From Tritonibacter litoralis (lineage in GTDB: Bacteria; Pseudomonadota; Alphaproteobacteria; Rhodobacterales; Rhodobacteraceae): a DNA stretch of 64,000 nucleotides. Shown here one piece after another: positions 25,965-35,396 of this stretch (its first letter is position 1; each line of letters starts with the position of its first letter). Made by a program: the position numbers and the translations under genes. The DNA lies in contig NZ_WIBF01000006.1 of the NCBI RefSeq assembly GCF_009496005.1, positions 62,001 through 126,000 on the forward strand, read 5' to 3'. The notes beneath the pieces are model-generated. The model ran no database searches. It worked only from the letters and a program-made list of their open reading frames with translations, and was not told where the DNA came from.

Positions 25965-28472
25965 TCAACCGTTCTGTCGGATGGTTTCGTTTTTCGGGTC
26001 ATAGGGGCTGTCGCAGGTGACAACCGCGTCCCAGAGTTTGTCCTGGATTTTGACCTTCAACTTGGTGCCTTCGACCGCATCTTGGGGGCGGACGTAGCCC
26101 ATGCCGATGGATTTCTCAAACGCCACCGAATAGCCGCCCGAGGTCAGACGACCAACGCGGGTGCCGTCGAGGGCATAAAGCGCCTCGCGACCCCAGGGGT
26201 CGGCATCGTCGGGACCGTCGATCAACAGGGTGCAGCATTTGAAACGCACGCCTTTTTCGACCATCGCCTCTTTGCCGTGGAAGTCTTTTTCCAGGTCGAT
26301 AAAGCGCGGCAGATCGGCCTCTTGCGGGGTCGCGTCGCGGCCCAGTTCGGTGCCGAACGCACGGTAGGATTTCTCCTGACGCAGCCAGTTTTGCGCACGC
26401 GCGCCGACCAGCTTCATCCCGTGTTTCTCACCAGCTTTTTCCAAGAGGTCGAACAGGTAGTTCTGCATCTCGATCGGGTGGTGCAACTCCCAGCCCAATT
26501 CCCCGGTATAGGCCACGCGGATCGCATTCACAGGACACATGCCCAGTTCGATCTGACGCGCCGAGAGCCATGGGAAGCGTTTGTTTGACAGGGCGGTTTC
26601 GGGATCGGCATCCACGATCACCTCTTTCAGCACGTCGCGGGATTTGGGTCCGGCGATGGCAAAGACGCCCCATTGGGTGGTGACATCCTGGATCTCGATA
26701 TAGCCGAATTCCTCCATCTTGTCCTCGGCCGCTTTGCGCAGGTAGTCCGCGTCATATTCGGTCCAGGCCCCGGCAGAGACGAGGTAATAATTGTTCTCGC
26801 CATTGCGGACGATGGTGTATTCGGTGCGGGTGGTGCCCGCCGAGGTCAGCGCATAGGTCAGGTTGATGCGGCCGACCTTGGGCAGTTTGTTGCAGGTGAA
26901 CCAGTCGAGGAACTGGGTCGCACCGGGCCCTTTGACCACATGTTTGGTGAAGGCCGTGGCGTCGATCAGACCAACACCGTTGCGGATCGCCTTGGCCTCA
27001 TCCACCGCGTGTTGCCACCAGCCGCCACGACGGAACGAACGGCTTTCTTCGTCAAAGTTTTCCGGCGCATCCAGCGGGCCGAAATAGTTCGGACGTTCCC
27101 AGCCGTTGACCCAGCCAAATTGCGCGCCGCGCGCTTTTTGACGGTCATAGGCAGGTGAGGTGCGCAAGGGACGCGCTGCTGGGCGCTCTTCGTCCGGGTG
27201 GTGAAGGATGTAGACGTGTTCGTAGCACTCTTCGTTTTTGCGGGCTGCGAACTCGGTGGTCATCCAGTTGGAGGAATAGCGTTTCGGGTCCAGCGACGCC
27301 ATGTCGATTTCGGCTTCGCCCTCGACCATCATCTGCGCGAGGTAATAGCCGGTGCCGCCTGCGGCGGTGATCCCGAACGAGAAGCCCTCGGCCAGCCACA
27401 TGTTGCGCAGACCCGGTGCGGGGCCCACCAGCGGGTTGCCGTCCGGCGTATAGCAGATCGGGCCGTTGAAATCATCCTTGAGACCGGATTCGGCACAGGA
27501 CGGCACGCGTTCGGTCATCGCCATATACTGTTCGGCGATCCGGTCCAGATCCAGCGGGAAGAGATCGGCGCGGAAGCTGTCGGGCACGCCATGTTCAAAG
27601 CGGGCCGGTGCGCCTTTTTCGTAGATGCCCAGGATCCAGCCGCCGCTTTCTTCGCGGGCATAGGATTCCTTATCCGCGTCGCGCACAACCGGGTGTTCTG
27701 GGTTACCAGCGGCGCGCCATTCGACCAATGCGGGGTCTTTGTCCATGACGATGAACGTGTGTTCCACCGGGATCGCAGGCATTTTGATGCCCAGCATTTT
27801 GGCGGTACGCTGTGCGTGGTTGCCCGAGGCGGTCACAACATGTTCAGCGGTGATGACGATCTGCTCGTCTGACGGCACCAGGTTGCCGCCTTTTTCGACC
27901 ATTTTGGTGCAGGTGACTTCCCAATGGGTGCCGGTCCAATGGAAGGCGTCGGCCTGCAGTTTGCGGACGATGTCCACACCGCGTTGGCGCGCGCCTTTGG
28001 CCATCGCCTGGGTCACGTCGGCGGGGTTAATATAACCGTCTTCGGTGTGATACAGCGCACCTTTGAGGTCGGATGTTTCGATCAGCGGCCAGCGCTCCTT
28101 GATCTGATCCGGGGTCAGCCATTCATAGGCGACATCGCAGGTTTCTGCGGTGGAGGCATAGAGCATGAACTCATCCATACGCTCCTGCGTCTGCGCCATG
28201 CGCAGGTTGCCCACAACCGCAAAACCTGCGTTCAGGCCGGTCTCTTCCTCAAGCGTCTTGTAGAAATCAACCGAGTATTTGTGGATATGGGTCGTCGCAT
28301 AAGACATGTTGAACAGCGGCAGTAGGCCAGCTGCGTGCCAGGTGGAACCGGACGTCAGCTCGTCCCGTTCAATCAGCATAACATCGTCCCAGCCTGCTTT
28401 GGCTAGGTGATAGGCGATCGAGGTGCCAATGGCTCCACCGCCAACGACCAGGGCTTTGACTTGCGTCTTCAT
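25965..28472 (-). CDS. dimethylglycine/sarcosine dehydrogenase-like FAD protein with GcvT domain
   Basis: 835 residues from ATG 28472; an in-frame GTG lies five codons earlier. The N-terminal half is a DAO-type FAD oxidoreductase (ALVVGGGAIGTSIAYHLAKAGWDDVMLIERDELTSGSTWHAAG, residues 5-50). The His in STWHAAG matches the site of covalent flavin attachment in this family. After a central FAO_M region comes a GcvT-type aminomethyltransferase domain (about 440-835: GVGLIDATAFTKHVVKGPGA, AGPKSRDVLKEV, AYTGELGWELHHP, GRLTSGGYSVAFEKSIGMGYV), which takes the methyl as methylene-tetrahydrofolate. Such enzymes demethylate dimethylglycine or sarcosine from betaine breakdown. Exact substrate is not readable; no betaine transporter adjoins. 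Confidence 0.85.
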   Translation of the reverse strand: MKTQVKALVVGGGAIGTSIAYHLAKAGWDDVMLIERDELTSGSTWHAAGLLPLFNMSYATTHIHKYSVDFYKTLEEETGLNAGFAVVGNLRMAQTQERMDEFMLYASTAETCDVAYEWLTPDQIKERWPLIETSDLKGALYHTEDGYINPADVTQAMAKGARQRGVDIVRKLQADAFHWTGTHWEVTCTKMVEKGGNLVPSDEQIVITAEHVVTASGNHAQRTAKMLGIKMPAIPVEHTFIVMDKDPALVEWRAAGNPEHPVVRDADKESYAREESGGWILGIYEKGAPARFEHGVPDSFRADLFPLDLDRIAEQYMAMTERVPSCAESGLKDDFNGPICYTPDGNPLVGPAPGLRNMWLAEGFSFGITAAGGTGYYLAQMMVEGEAEIDMASLDPKRYSSNWMTTEFAARKNEECYEHVYILHHPDEERPAARPLRTSPAYDRQKARGAQFGWVNGWERPNYFGPLDAPENFDEESRSFRRGGWWQHAVDEAKAIRNGVGLIDATAFTKHVVKGPGATQFLDWFTCNKLPKVGRINLTYALTSAGTTRTEYTIVRNGENNYYLVSAGAWTEYDADYLRKAAEDKMEEFGYIEIQDVTTQWGVFAIAGPKSRDVLKEVIVDADPETALSNKRFPWLSARQIELGMCPVNAIRVAYTGELGWELHHPIEMQNYLFDLLEKAGEKHGMKLVGARAQNWLRQEKSYRAFGTELGRDATPQEADLPRFIDLEKDFHGKEAMVEKGVRFKCCTLLIDGPDDADPWGREALYALDGTRVGRLTSGGYSVAFEKSIGMGYVRPQDAVEGTKLKVKIQDKLWDAVVTCDSPYDPKNETIRQNG

Positions 28473-28609
28473 TCTGCCGCACTCCACGAAAAATCAGAAT
28501 CCATTGGACCTGTTTATGCCCAAACCACGGCCTGCCCCGCCCGGTGGCTCCGACGCAAAAAACGCTAAAACCGACCAAATGCGGTGACGTTTTCTGGTGC
28601 TCTCAGGGC

Positions 28610-29314
28610 TTAGCCCGCGCTGAGGCTGATGTCGGCGAAAAATCCATCGCTGCGGCTGCCGGTGTTGTCACTGTCACAGAAAAACCCAAACACGTCGAGC
28701 GTTGGGCTGCCGGTGCCGCCGATGTCGCGGTAAACTTGGCGCAGATCAACGCGGTTGTCCTGCCAAGTGTTCAGCGGCGCGTCGTGGCCTGTGGCCACCA
28801 GGTGATAGAACCCATCGATGATTTTGTAGTCGCCTGCTGCGTAGCTTTTGTTGCTCCAGATGATTTCAGTTCCGGTTTCGGTGCCAGTTTCATTGATAAA
28901 GCGCAGATAGAAGCGCAGCGCGTGATCATCGCCGTCGCGGGTGGTCTCGTCGATGTCACTGTCAATCGGCTGGGTGAGCTTCCAGGACCAGGACAGGATC
29001 GGCAGCGCCGCCAGCGCGATGTCCGTATCCCGCGCCAGGATCGAGGCCGCGTTGTCGGTGGTGCAGCGCAGCGCGGTCCGGTCATCTTCCTGTGTCAGCT
29101 GGTAGGTGGTTGGGGTGATGCGAAAGAACCGCCGTTCCTTCCAACCATCCGACGGCGCATCGGGGTCGAGGTCCGCCAGCAGATCCACCGGACCCGTGCG
29201 CGCCACCAAAGGCGTCGCTGTGTCCCAGACAGACGGTCGCGTCAGCAGATAGGCGGAGCCGCCTGCCATCACCACGGCCAGCGCCGCGATTAGTTTTACA
29301 TATTTCTTTTGCAT
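28610..29314 (-). CDS. DUF3047 family exported protein
   Basis: 234 residues from ATG 29314; ATG 29344 in the same frame is an alternative ten codons longer. An N-terminal hydrophobic segment (KLIAALAVVMAGGSAYLL) is a signal anchor or signal peptide. The remainder matches DUF3047: LPILSWSWKLTQPID, DDHALRFYLRFI, IIWSNKSYAAGDYKI, WQDNRVDLRQVYRDIGG and DVFGFFCDSDNTGSRSDGFFADI. Family function is unknown; it looks like a beta-rich extracytoplasmic binding domain. It stands alone between a dehydrogenase gene and a long non-coding stretch. Confidence 0.7.
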   Translation of the reverse strand: MQKKYVKLIAALAVVMAGGSAYLLTRPSVWDTATPLVARTGPVDLLADLDPDAPSDGWKERRFFRITPTTYQLTQEDDRTALRCTTDNAASILARDTDIALAALPILSWSWKLTQPIDSDIDETTRDGDDHALRFYLRFINETGTETGTEIIWSNKSYAAGDYKIIDGFYHLVATGHDAPLNTWQDNRVDLRQVYRDIGGTGSPTLDVFGFFCDSDNTGSRSDGFFADISLSAG

Positions 29315-29344
29315 CAATGCACCGGGGTCTGAAAATGGGGTCAT

Positions 29345-29850
29345 GGGATCCAAACGGATCTCCTCTCCCTTTACACCCGGACCGGATCCCGAACGACACA
29401 CACTCCTGTTATCGCATCCGCCTGCGCCAAAAGCCCCAAGGGCGTGGATGCCGATGAGGGGAGGTTTGATGTCTGCGCGTCCTTTGGGGTTCGGGGTGGA
29501 ATTGCCAAAGGTGACGTTAAAGGTGGGCGGGCCCGCACACAGGCGGAGGTGGACAGGGTTTCCCCTGCGCGTGAAGTCATCCAGTGCGGCCCGGCTGCCA
29601 AACCGGGCTCCTGTTCCTTGTGTGGCGGGGGTGTCAGTCCCGTCACGGATCGCGATCGGGTCCAAGCATCGCAGATTGCAGTAAACTCATCGTGATCCAT
29701 GCGTGCGCTGGGTCAGCAACGGGCTGCACAATTCATTGGCAGAGGAGCCCTAAAACATTCAATTCTCTGCACAAATAAAACCTGTATTTCCCTTGCGTTT
29801 TCACAGGGTTAGTTGTGACTCTTGGCCACATATTTTACTGCGAATTAGAA
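29345..29850. other. long intergenic stretch, no convincing gene
   Basis: About 500 bases between the DUF3047 gene and the cytochrome c peroxidase promoter. Short frames exist on both strands but none has a ribosome-binding site plus recognisable sequence. The last 150 bases are AT-rich and presumably promoter DNA for the peroxidase gene. Confidence 0.5.
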
Positions 29851-29864
29851 TTGATCTAAGTCAA
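29851..29864. promoter_or_regulatory. FnrL/FNR box upstream of cytochrome c peroxidase
   Basis: TTGAT-CTAA-GTCAA differs from the FNR consensus TTGATnnnnATCAA at one base. It lies 64-77 bases upstream of the peroxidase start codon. Bacterial diheme peroxidases are often activated under low oxygen by FNR-type regulators. Confidence 0.75.
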
Positions 29865-29927
29865 AGGAGGCCCTAGCGGCGCTTGGTAGCGCGGGATCAG
29901 ACGCGTGAGCCCTTAGGAGAATTTGAA

Positions 29928-30971
29928 ATGGCTAAACATCTGACACTTGCCTGTGCAGCCTTGGCCCTGAGCGCAGGCAGCGCCTGGGCGGATCTGCGGG
30001 ACGACGCGCTGGAGACCTTCCGCGCGCTGCCCTCGACCGTGCCCGCCGTCAAGGACAACCCCATCACCCCCGCCAAGATCGAGCTGGGCAAAGCGCTGTT
30101 CTTTGATCCGCGCATGTCGGCTTCGGGTGTGTTTTCCTGTAACTCCTGCCACAATCTGGCAACCGGCGGGGATGACAACCTTGAGACCTCGATCGGGCAC
30201 GGCTGGCAGGCTGGGCCGCGCAACGCGCCCACCGCGCTGAACTCAGTCTTTAACGAAGCGCAATTCTGGGATGGCCGCGCCGCCGATCTGGCAGAACAGG
30301 CCAAAGGCCCGGTGCAGGCCAGTGTTGAAATGGCCAATACGCCGGAAAACGTGGTGCAAGCGCTGAATTCGATGCCGCAATATGTGACCTGGTTCGGCGA
30401 AGCCTTTGAGGGCGAAGCAGACCCTGTAAGTTTCGACAATTTCGCCAAGGCGATTGAGGCTTTTGAAGCCACGCTGATCACCCCTGCCCCGTTTGATGCC
30501 TGGCTGAACGGTGATGACGCGGCGCTGAGCGAGATGGAACTGGCGGGTCTGGAACAGTTTATGGAGCTGGGCTGCTCGTCCTGCCATTCGGGCGTCAACG
30601 TGGGCGGCCACGGCTATTATCCCTTTGGCCTGATTGAAAAACCCGGCGCTGAGGTTCTGCCGGTCGGGGACAAGGGGCGGTTTGCCGTGACCCAGACCGT
30701 GGATGACGAATATGTGTTCCGCGCAGCCCCTTTGCGCAATATCGCGCTGACTGCGCCTTACTTCCACTCAGGCAAGGTCTGGGATCTGAAGGTGGCCGTG
30801 CAGATCATGGCGGAATCGCAGCTGGGTGAGGAAATCTCGGACGAGACCGCAGATCAGCTGGTGGCGTTCCTGGGCGCGCTGACGGGTGAGCTGCCAGAGG
30901 TGACCTATCCGGTGTTGCCTGCAGAAACCCGCGCCACGCCGCGTCCAGACAACAGCTTTGTCGGGCAATAA
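29928..30971 (+). CDS. diheme cytochrome c peroxidase (CcpA/MauG family)
   Basis: 347 residues from ATG 29928 with AGGAGA upstream. Sec signal peptide MAKHLTLACAALALSAGSAWA. Two c-type haem sites: CNSCH at 71-75 (peroxidatic haem side) and CSSCH at 216-220 (electron-transfer haem). Further family motifs: GKALFFDPRMSASG, RNAPTALNSVFNEAQFWDGRA, LRNIALTAPYFHSGKVWDL. It reduces hydrogen peroxide in the periplasm using electrons from cytochrome c. Regulation by an FNR-type factor is suggested by the box upstream. No mauG-type partner operon is present, so simple peroxidase function is preferred. Confidence 0.93.
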   Translation: MAKHLTLACAALALSAGSAWADLRDDALETFRALPSTVPAVKDNPITPAKIELGKALFFDPRMSASGVFSCNSCHNLATGGDDNLETSIGHGWQAGPRNAPTALNSVFNEAQFWDGRAADLAEQAKGPVQASVEMANTPENVVQALNSMPQYVTWFGEAFEGEADPVSFDNFAKAIEAFEATLITPAPFDAWLNGDDAALSEMELAGLEQFMELGCSSCHSGVNVGGHGYYPFGLIEKPGAEVLPVGDKGRFAVTQTVDDEYVFRAAPLRNIALTAPYFHSGKVWDLKVAVQIMAESQLGEEISDETADQLVAFLGALTGELPEVTYPVLPAETRATPRPDNSFVGQ

Positions 30972-30987
30972 GGGTCTGACAAAACGT

Positions 30988-31020
30988 AAAAAAGGGGCAT
31001 TTGCAGATGCAAATGCCCCC
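30988..31020. terminator. strong terminator hairpin between convergent genes
   Basis: GGGGCATTTGC, loop AGAT, exact complement. On the minus strand it is followed by a run of T, so it is a canonical terminator for the Cache-like gene ending at 31148; it lies 23 bases past the peroxidase stop on the plus strand and may serve both. Confidence 0.85.
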
Positions 31021-31147
31021 AGTTTGGACGGCGCCTACCGAAAGGTGAGGGACGTGCGCCGACCCTTGAGCTGTTTCAGAAGGACCGGCTGGGATACGGA
31101 AACACGACAGCTCCGACGGGCCGTCCGAGGGATTAACGTGCCAGAAA

Positions 31148-31735
31148 TTACATCAATGCGTCGGCATTGACGCCAACTGTCATGGCGCCGATCGCCTGAC
31201 CGGTGGCCGGATCCGAAATAGTCAGCGAAATTTGACCCTGATACTCGCCAGAGCTCTCGTCGAGCTCAATGTCACCCAAGTGGTACGCATCTGCACCAAC
31301 CCCGTAGGTTTTGGAGAATTTCGCTTCATCGCCCTGCCAGTAATCCGAGGTGATGCCAGAGGCTGCCACGTTCAGACCATGGGCGTCCATAATGAACACT
31401 TCGGTGATGACACCGTCGAGTTGGTCAACCTGACCACGCAGGAAACCTGCGGCATCGTTGTCCAGAACCGGGGTGATCGTTGGGGTGCTGTCGGTGCCAA
31501 CCTCAGCACGCCACTGGGTGTCCAGCTGATCGATCATGGACTGATCGTAGCCGCCGGTTGCGACGTTCTGTGCATTGATGGCCGCAACAATCACATCGGA
31601 CTGCGCCCAGCTGCGGATTTGGGATTCAAGGAAATTTTCCATTGCAGGGGCGTATTCATTGGCGTGCGCCGGTCCGGTGAGGGCTGTACCGGCAAGGGCA
31701 ATGGCTGCTGTGGAGGCGAAGAAGAAAGGTTTCAT
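31148..31735 (-). CDS. periplasmic Cache/PDC-sensor-like single-domain protein
   Basis: 195 residues from ATG 31735. Signal peptide MKPFFFASTAAIALAGTALTGPAHA. The mature part is one alpha-beta domain with a PDC/Cache-like core: long N-terminal helix (ENFLESQIRSWAQSDVIVAAINAQN), then ITEVFIMDAHGLNVAASGITSDYWQGDEAKFSKTYG and a closing AIGAMTVGVNADAL strand pair. Cache domains normally sit outside kinases or chemoreceptors; here the domain is free, so it may bind a small ligand and act with a separate membrane partner, which is not in the window. Family assignment is moderate. Confidence 0.6.
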   Translation of the reverse strand: MKPFFFASTAAIALAGTALTGPAHANEYAPAMENFLESQIRSWAQSDVIVAAINAQNVATGGYDQSMIDQLDTQWRAEVGTDSTPTITPVLDNDAAGFLRGQVDQLDGVITEVFIMDAHGLNVAASGITSDYWQGDEAKFSKTYGVGADAYHLGDIELDESSGEYQGQISLTISDPATGQAIGAMTVGVNADALM

Positions 31736-31939
31736 GTCACACTCGTCATAGATGGCTGTTGCTAAACTTACCCCCTGAACCTTCGCCAAAATGGTTGGTT
31801 GAATATTAAAACAGTTGAAAAAAACAATTCTAAGGCGTTCAAAATTATCTATTTCATTCAATAGGTTGAACACCCCAGGCAAGATAGATCCAACCTCCAC
31901 TCACCCTTAGATTTCAGACCGTGTTTTAGATGACGCGGA

Positions 31940-33343
31940 TCAATCCTGGATTATTTTTCCGGGATTCATGATGTTATCCGGGTCCAGCGCCGACTTGATC
32001 GCGGACATAAAGCGTGTGGTTTCGCCCAGCTCGCGCTGGACATAGACGCGTTTGCCCTGCCCAACCCCATGTTCGCCAGTGCAGGTGCCTTCCATGGAGA
32101 TTGCCGTGTCTGCCAGCCAGTTGAGGAACGAATCGGCCAGCGCCTGTTCATCGCGATTGCCTGGTTCGAGCAGAAGAAGCGCATGGAAGTTGCCGTCGCC
32201 TACGTGGCCAACCATCGGTGCCATCAGCCCCAGTTCTTCGGCCTTGGCGCGGGCCAGACCCACACATTCCGCCAGACGGGAGATCGGCACGCAGACATCT
32301 GTGGACAGGCCCTGACATCCCGGCCGCAAGGAAAGACCAGCCCAATAAGCGTCATGGCGCGCCTGCCAGAGTTTGTTGCGCTCTTCCGCTGTGGAGGTGG
32401 CGGTAAAGTCGCTGCCTTCGAATTCCTCTGCAATGCCGCCAAACACATCGGCCTGTTCCAACACCCCGGCCTCTGACCCGTGGAATTCGAGCAAAAGCAG
32501 TGGTGTTTCCGGCAGAGCGAGTTTGGAATACCCGTTGACGGCACGCACGCTCAGCGCGTCCAAAAGCTCGATCCGGGCGACGGGGATGCCATATTGAATG
32601 GTCATCATGACGGCCTGGCACGCGGCTTCGACGGTCGGAAAAGAACAGCGGGCCGAGCGGGTCGCCTCGGGGATGCCTTGCAGGCGCAGGGTCAGTTCGG
32701 TGATCACGCCCAGCGTGCCTTCGGATCCGATCAACAGCCGTGCCATGTCGTAGCCGGCCGATGATTTCTTGGCCCGCGCACCGGTGCGAATGATGGTGCC
32801 ATCGGCCATCACGGCTTCAAGGCTGAGGATATTGTCTTTCATCGTGCCATAGCGCACCGCATTGGTGCCCGAGGCCCGCGTGGCCGCCATGCCACCCAAA
32901 GACGCGTTGGCACCGGGATCAATGGGAAAGAACAGACCCTGATCGCGCAGGTGTGTATTGAGCTGTTCGCGGGTGACGCCGGGCTGGACCACCACGTCCA
33001 GATCCTCCGCATGGACCGCCTTGATCTGGTCCATTTGGCTGAGGTCCAGCGAAATGCCACCGGCGGGCGCGTTCAGATGCCCCTCGAGCGAGGAACCGGT
33101 GCCAAAGGGGATCACCGGCACCTTGTGCTGGGCGCAAAGTTTGACAACCGCTGAAACCTCTTCGGTGCTGCGGGCAAAGACCACGGCATCGGGGATCTGG
33201 TTTTCTAGCCATGTGGTGGTGTGGCCATGTTGTTCGCGAATGGACTGGCCGGTTTGCAGGCGATCCTGGAACAGGTCCCCCAGGGCAGAGATGACCGCTG
33301 CAATGCCCACCTCGTTGCGCGGTAATGTGGTGATGTCGGCCAT
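31940..33343 (-). CDS. FAD-linked oxidase, D-lactate dehydrogenase (cytochrome)/GlcD type
   Basis: 467 residues. FAD-binding PCMH domain in the first half (PVIPFGTGSSLEGHLNAPAGGISLDLSQMD, VQPGVTREQLN, GGMAATRASGTNAVRYGTMKDNILSLEAVMADGTI, GSEGTLGVITELTLRL), then the FAD-oxidase C domain with VGHVGDGNFHALLLL (metal/substrate His pair) and CTGEHGVGQGKR. It oxidises a 2-hydroxy acid such as D-lactate or glycolate and passes electrons to the respiratory chain. No GlcE/GlcF partners follow, so a D-lactate dehydrogenase of the single-subunit type is more likely than glycolate oxidase. Confidence 0.88.
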   Translation of the reverse strand: MADITTLPRNEVGIAAVISALGDLFQDRLQTGQSIREQHGHTTTWLENQIPDAVVFARSTEEVSAVVKLCAQHKVPVIPFGTGSSLEGHLNAPAGGISLDLSQMDQIKAVHAEDLDVVVQPGVTREQLNTHLRDQGLFFPIDPGANASLGGMAATRASGTNAVRYGTMKDNILSLEAVMADGTIIRTGARAKKSSAGYDMARLLIGSEGTLGVITELTLRLQGIPEATRSARCSFPTVEAACQAVMMTIQYGIPVARIELLDALSVRAVNGYSKLALPETPLLLLEFHGSEAGVLEQADVFGGIAEEFEGSDFTATSTAEERNKLWQARHDAYWAGLSLRPGCQGLSTDVCVPISRLAECVGLARAKAEELGLMAPMVGHVGDGNFHALLLLEPGNRDEQALADSFLNWLADTAISMEGTCTGEHGVGQGKRVYVQRELGETTRFMSAIKSALDPDNIMNPGKIIQD

Positions 33344-33424
33344 GTGGATCTCCCCGGGTCTTAAACGTCCGGGAAAGATCGCATGTTAAGTATCCATGTC
33401 AATGGGGGCTGATGTCGCTTTTGA

Positions 33425-35209
33425 TTATTCCCCCAAGGCGATGCCTTCTCGGCGGGGATCGGCGGCCCCTTTGAGCGTCTGCCCCACCTCAATCGCGTGC
33501 AGACCCGAGTTCAGGCTGCGGGCGCTGACCTCAAACCCTTGCGCTTCCAAGGCCGGGTCCAGCGCGGTGGCTGCGGTGCCCTCTTCCACGTCATAGGTGC
33601 CAAAACGGTTGACCAGATGCGGCAAGGCCAGCGCCTGTTGCAGGGGCATGTCCCAATCGGCCCAGGCAATGATGGATTTCACCACATAGCCGATGATGCG
33701 GCTGCCGCCAGGAGAGCCGATGACCAGCGCAGGTTTGCCGTCCTGCATCACAATGGTCGGCGCCATGGACGAGCGCGGGCGTTTGCCGGGTTCCAGCCGG
33801 TTTGCAATTGCCACACCGTCGCGGTGGCTGCGGAAGGAGAAATCCGTCAGCTCATTGTTCAACAGAAAGCCGCCAACCATCAGGCGCGAGCCAAAGGCAT
33901 TTTCGATGGTGGTGGTCATCGACAGGGCGTTGCCATAGGCATCAACGATGGAGATATGAGAGGTCGAGGGGAACTCGATCGCGTCATCATCCGCCCAGTT
34001 CAGCGCGTGGTCGAATGTCGGTTGGCCCGGCGCGACCTCGGGCAGCGCATCGTCACCTGCCAGCAGTTTGGCGCGATCTGCCAGATAGGCGGGGTCGACC
34101 AGCCCCTCTGTCGGCATAGGCACAAAATCACTGTCGGCCATATAACGCCCCCGGTCGGCAAATGCGAGGCGCGAGGCGTCGCCGATCAGCCGCCAGCTTT
34201 CGGGGTTTTCAGCCCCAAGTGCCGCGAGATCATATTGGCCAAGCATGCCGAGTATCTGCCCAACGGTCAGCGCGCCCGACGACGGCGGACCCATGCCGCA
34301 GACCTCGAAAGCGCGGTAGGTGGCGCAAACGGGCGCGCGTTCTTTGACCGTGTAAATCGCCAGATCCGTCGCCGACAGCACACCGGGGTTACCGGGGGCG
34401 GTTGTCACGGTTTCGACGATTTGCGCCGCGAGGGGGCCGGTATAGAACGCATCCGCCCCGCCACTGGCCAGCATCTGCAGCGTGGCGGCGTAATCGGGGT
34501 TCTTCAAGGTTGTGCCTGCGGTGATCGGGGCGCCACCGGGCAGGAAGTAGTCCGCGGTTGCGGGGAAACGCGCCAGACGTTCCGCGCCGCCCTCCACCAG
34601 CTGTGCCAAACGGGGAGAGACGGTGAAGCCCTCGGTCGCCAGATCTGTGGCCGCGTCAAACAAAGAGGGCCAATTGGCGCGTCCCCAGCGGCGGTGCGCC
34701 TCTTCCAACAGCGCAGGCGTGCCGGGTGTGCCTACCGAACGCCCCCCCACCACGGCATCAAAGAATTGCAACGGCTCGCCCGCCTCATCCTGAAACAGGC
34801 GCGGCGTGGCGGCCAAAGGCGCTGTTTCGCGGGCATCAAGCGTGGTGAGCGACCCTGTGGCCGCATCATACCAGACCAGAAACGCCCCCCCGCCCAGGCC
34901 TGAGGATTGCGGTTCAACCAGCCCCAAAACGGTCTGAACCGCCACCATCGCATCCGCCGCCGTGCCACCTGCGCGCAGAACATCCGCGCCGGCCTCAACC
35001 GCCAAGGGGTTGGCAGCAGCGATCATCCAATTGTCAGAGGTGACCTCCTGGCCCGCCTCCTTGGTCGCAAGCGCGGCCTGTACGGCAGGTGATGTGCTGG
35101 CAAAGGCCCCGGCGGTGGCGGCTTCGGGGGCCACCGTATCAGCGGCCTCTTGTGCCCAAACAGGGGCGGCCAGAAGGCAGGCAACAACGCTGAGAGATAG
35201 ACGGCGCAT
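33425..35209 (-). CDS. ggt: gamma-glutamyltransferase
   Basis: 594 residues from ATG 35209, preceded by AGGAGA. Sec signal peptide MRRLSLSVVACLLAAPVWA. Gamma-glutamyltranspeptidase landmarks: GGTAADAMVAVQTVLGLVEPQSSGLGGGAFLVWYDA, LDARETAP, GPPSSGALTVGQIL, and the autoprocessing site with the nucleophile Thr near residue 416 in STSHISIVDAYGNALSMTTTIENAFGS, followed by GKRPRSSMAPTIV and GSPGGSRII. The precursor splits at that Thr into two chains and cleaves glutathione and other gamma-glutamyl compounds in the periplasm. Single gene. Confidence 0.93.
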   Translation of the reverse strand: MRRLSLSVVACLLAAPVWAQEAADTVAPEAATAGAFASTSPAVQAALATKEAGQEVTSDNWMIAAANPLAVEAGADVLRAGGTAADAMVAVQTVLGLVEPQSSGLGGGAFLVWYDAATGSLTTLDARETAPLAATPRLFQDEAGEPLQFFDAVVGGRSVGTPGTPALLEEAHRRWGRANWPSLFDAATDLATEGFTVSPRLAQLVEGGAERLARFPATADYFLPGGAPITAGTTLKNPDYAATLQMLASGGADAFYTGPLAAQIVETVTTAPGNPGVLSATDLAIYTVKERAPVCATYRAFEVCGMGPPSSGALTVGQILGMLGQYDLAALGAENPESWRLIGDASRLAFADRGRYMADSDFVPMPTEGLVDPAYLADRAKLLAGDDALPEVAPGQPTFDHALNWADDDAIEFPSTSHISIVDAYGNALSMTTTIENAFGSRLMVGGFLLNNELTDFSFRSHRDGVAIANRLEPGKRPRSSMAPTIVMQDGKPALVIGSPGGSRIIGYVVKSIIAWADWDMPLQQALALPHLVNRFGTYDVEEGTAATALDPALEAQGFEVSARSLNSGLHAIEVGQTLKGAADPRREGIALGE

Positions 35210-35396
35210 GGGAGTTCTCCTCTGTCGGGCAATCCACGCCATGAGACCGCGTTTAGGGAGAATTGTCACGAGGGATTTGTGGGGACGTTGTTGACCAGGG
35301 TTAATTTATTAACCGCCCGCCGTGTGGGGCAAAGCGCCATTCTGCATTGGCTGTTTCATGGTTTGCTTAAGGTTTGGCAATACGTGCGCAGCCCTT

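Noticed and set aside
31930-31960. ATGACGCGGATCAA, similar to an FNR box
   Set aside because: Lies at the 3' end of the FAD-oxidase gene, and the first half-site is poor; not placed to control a promoter.
33497-34903. Long open frame (468 residues) on the plus strand
   Set aside because: Lies wholly inside the gamma-glutamyltransferase gene on the opposite strand; low-complexity His/Arg/Gln-rich product without motifs.
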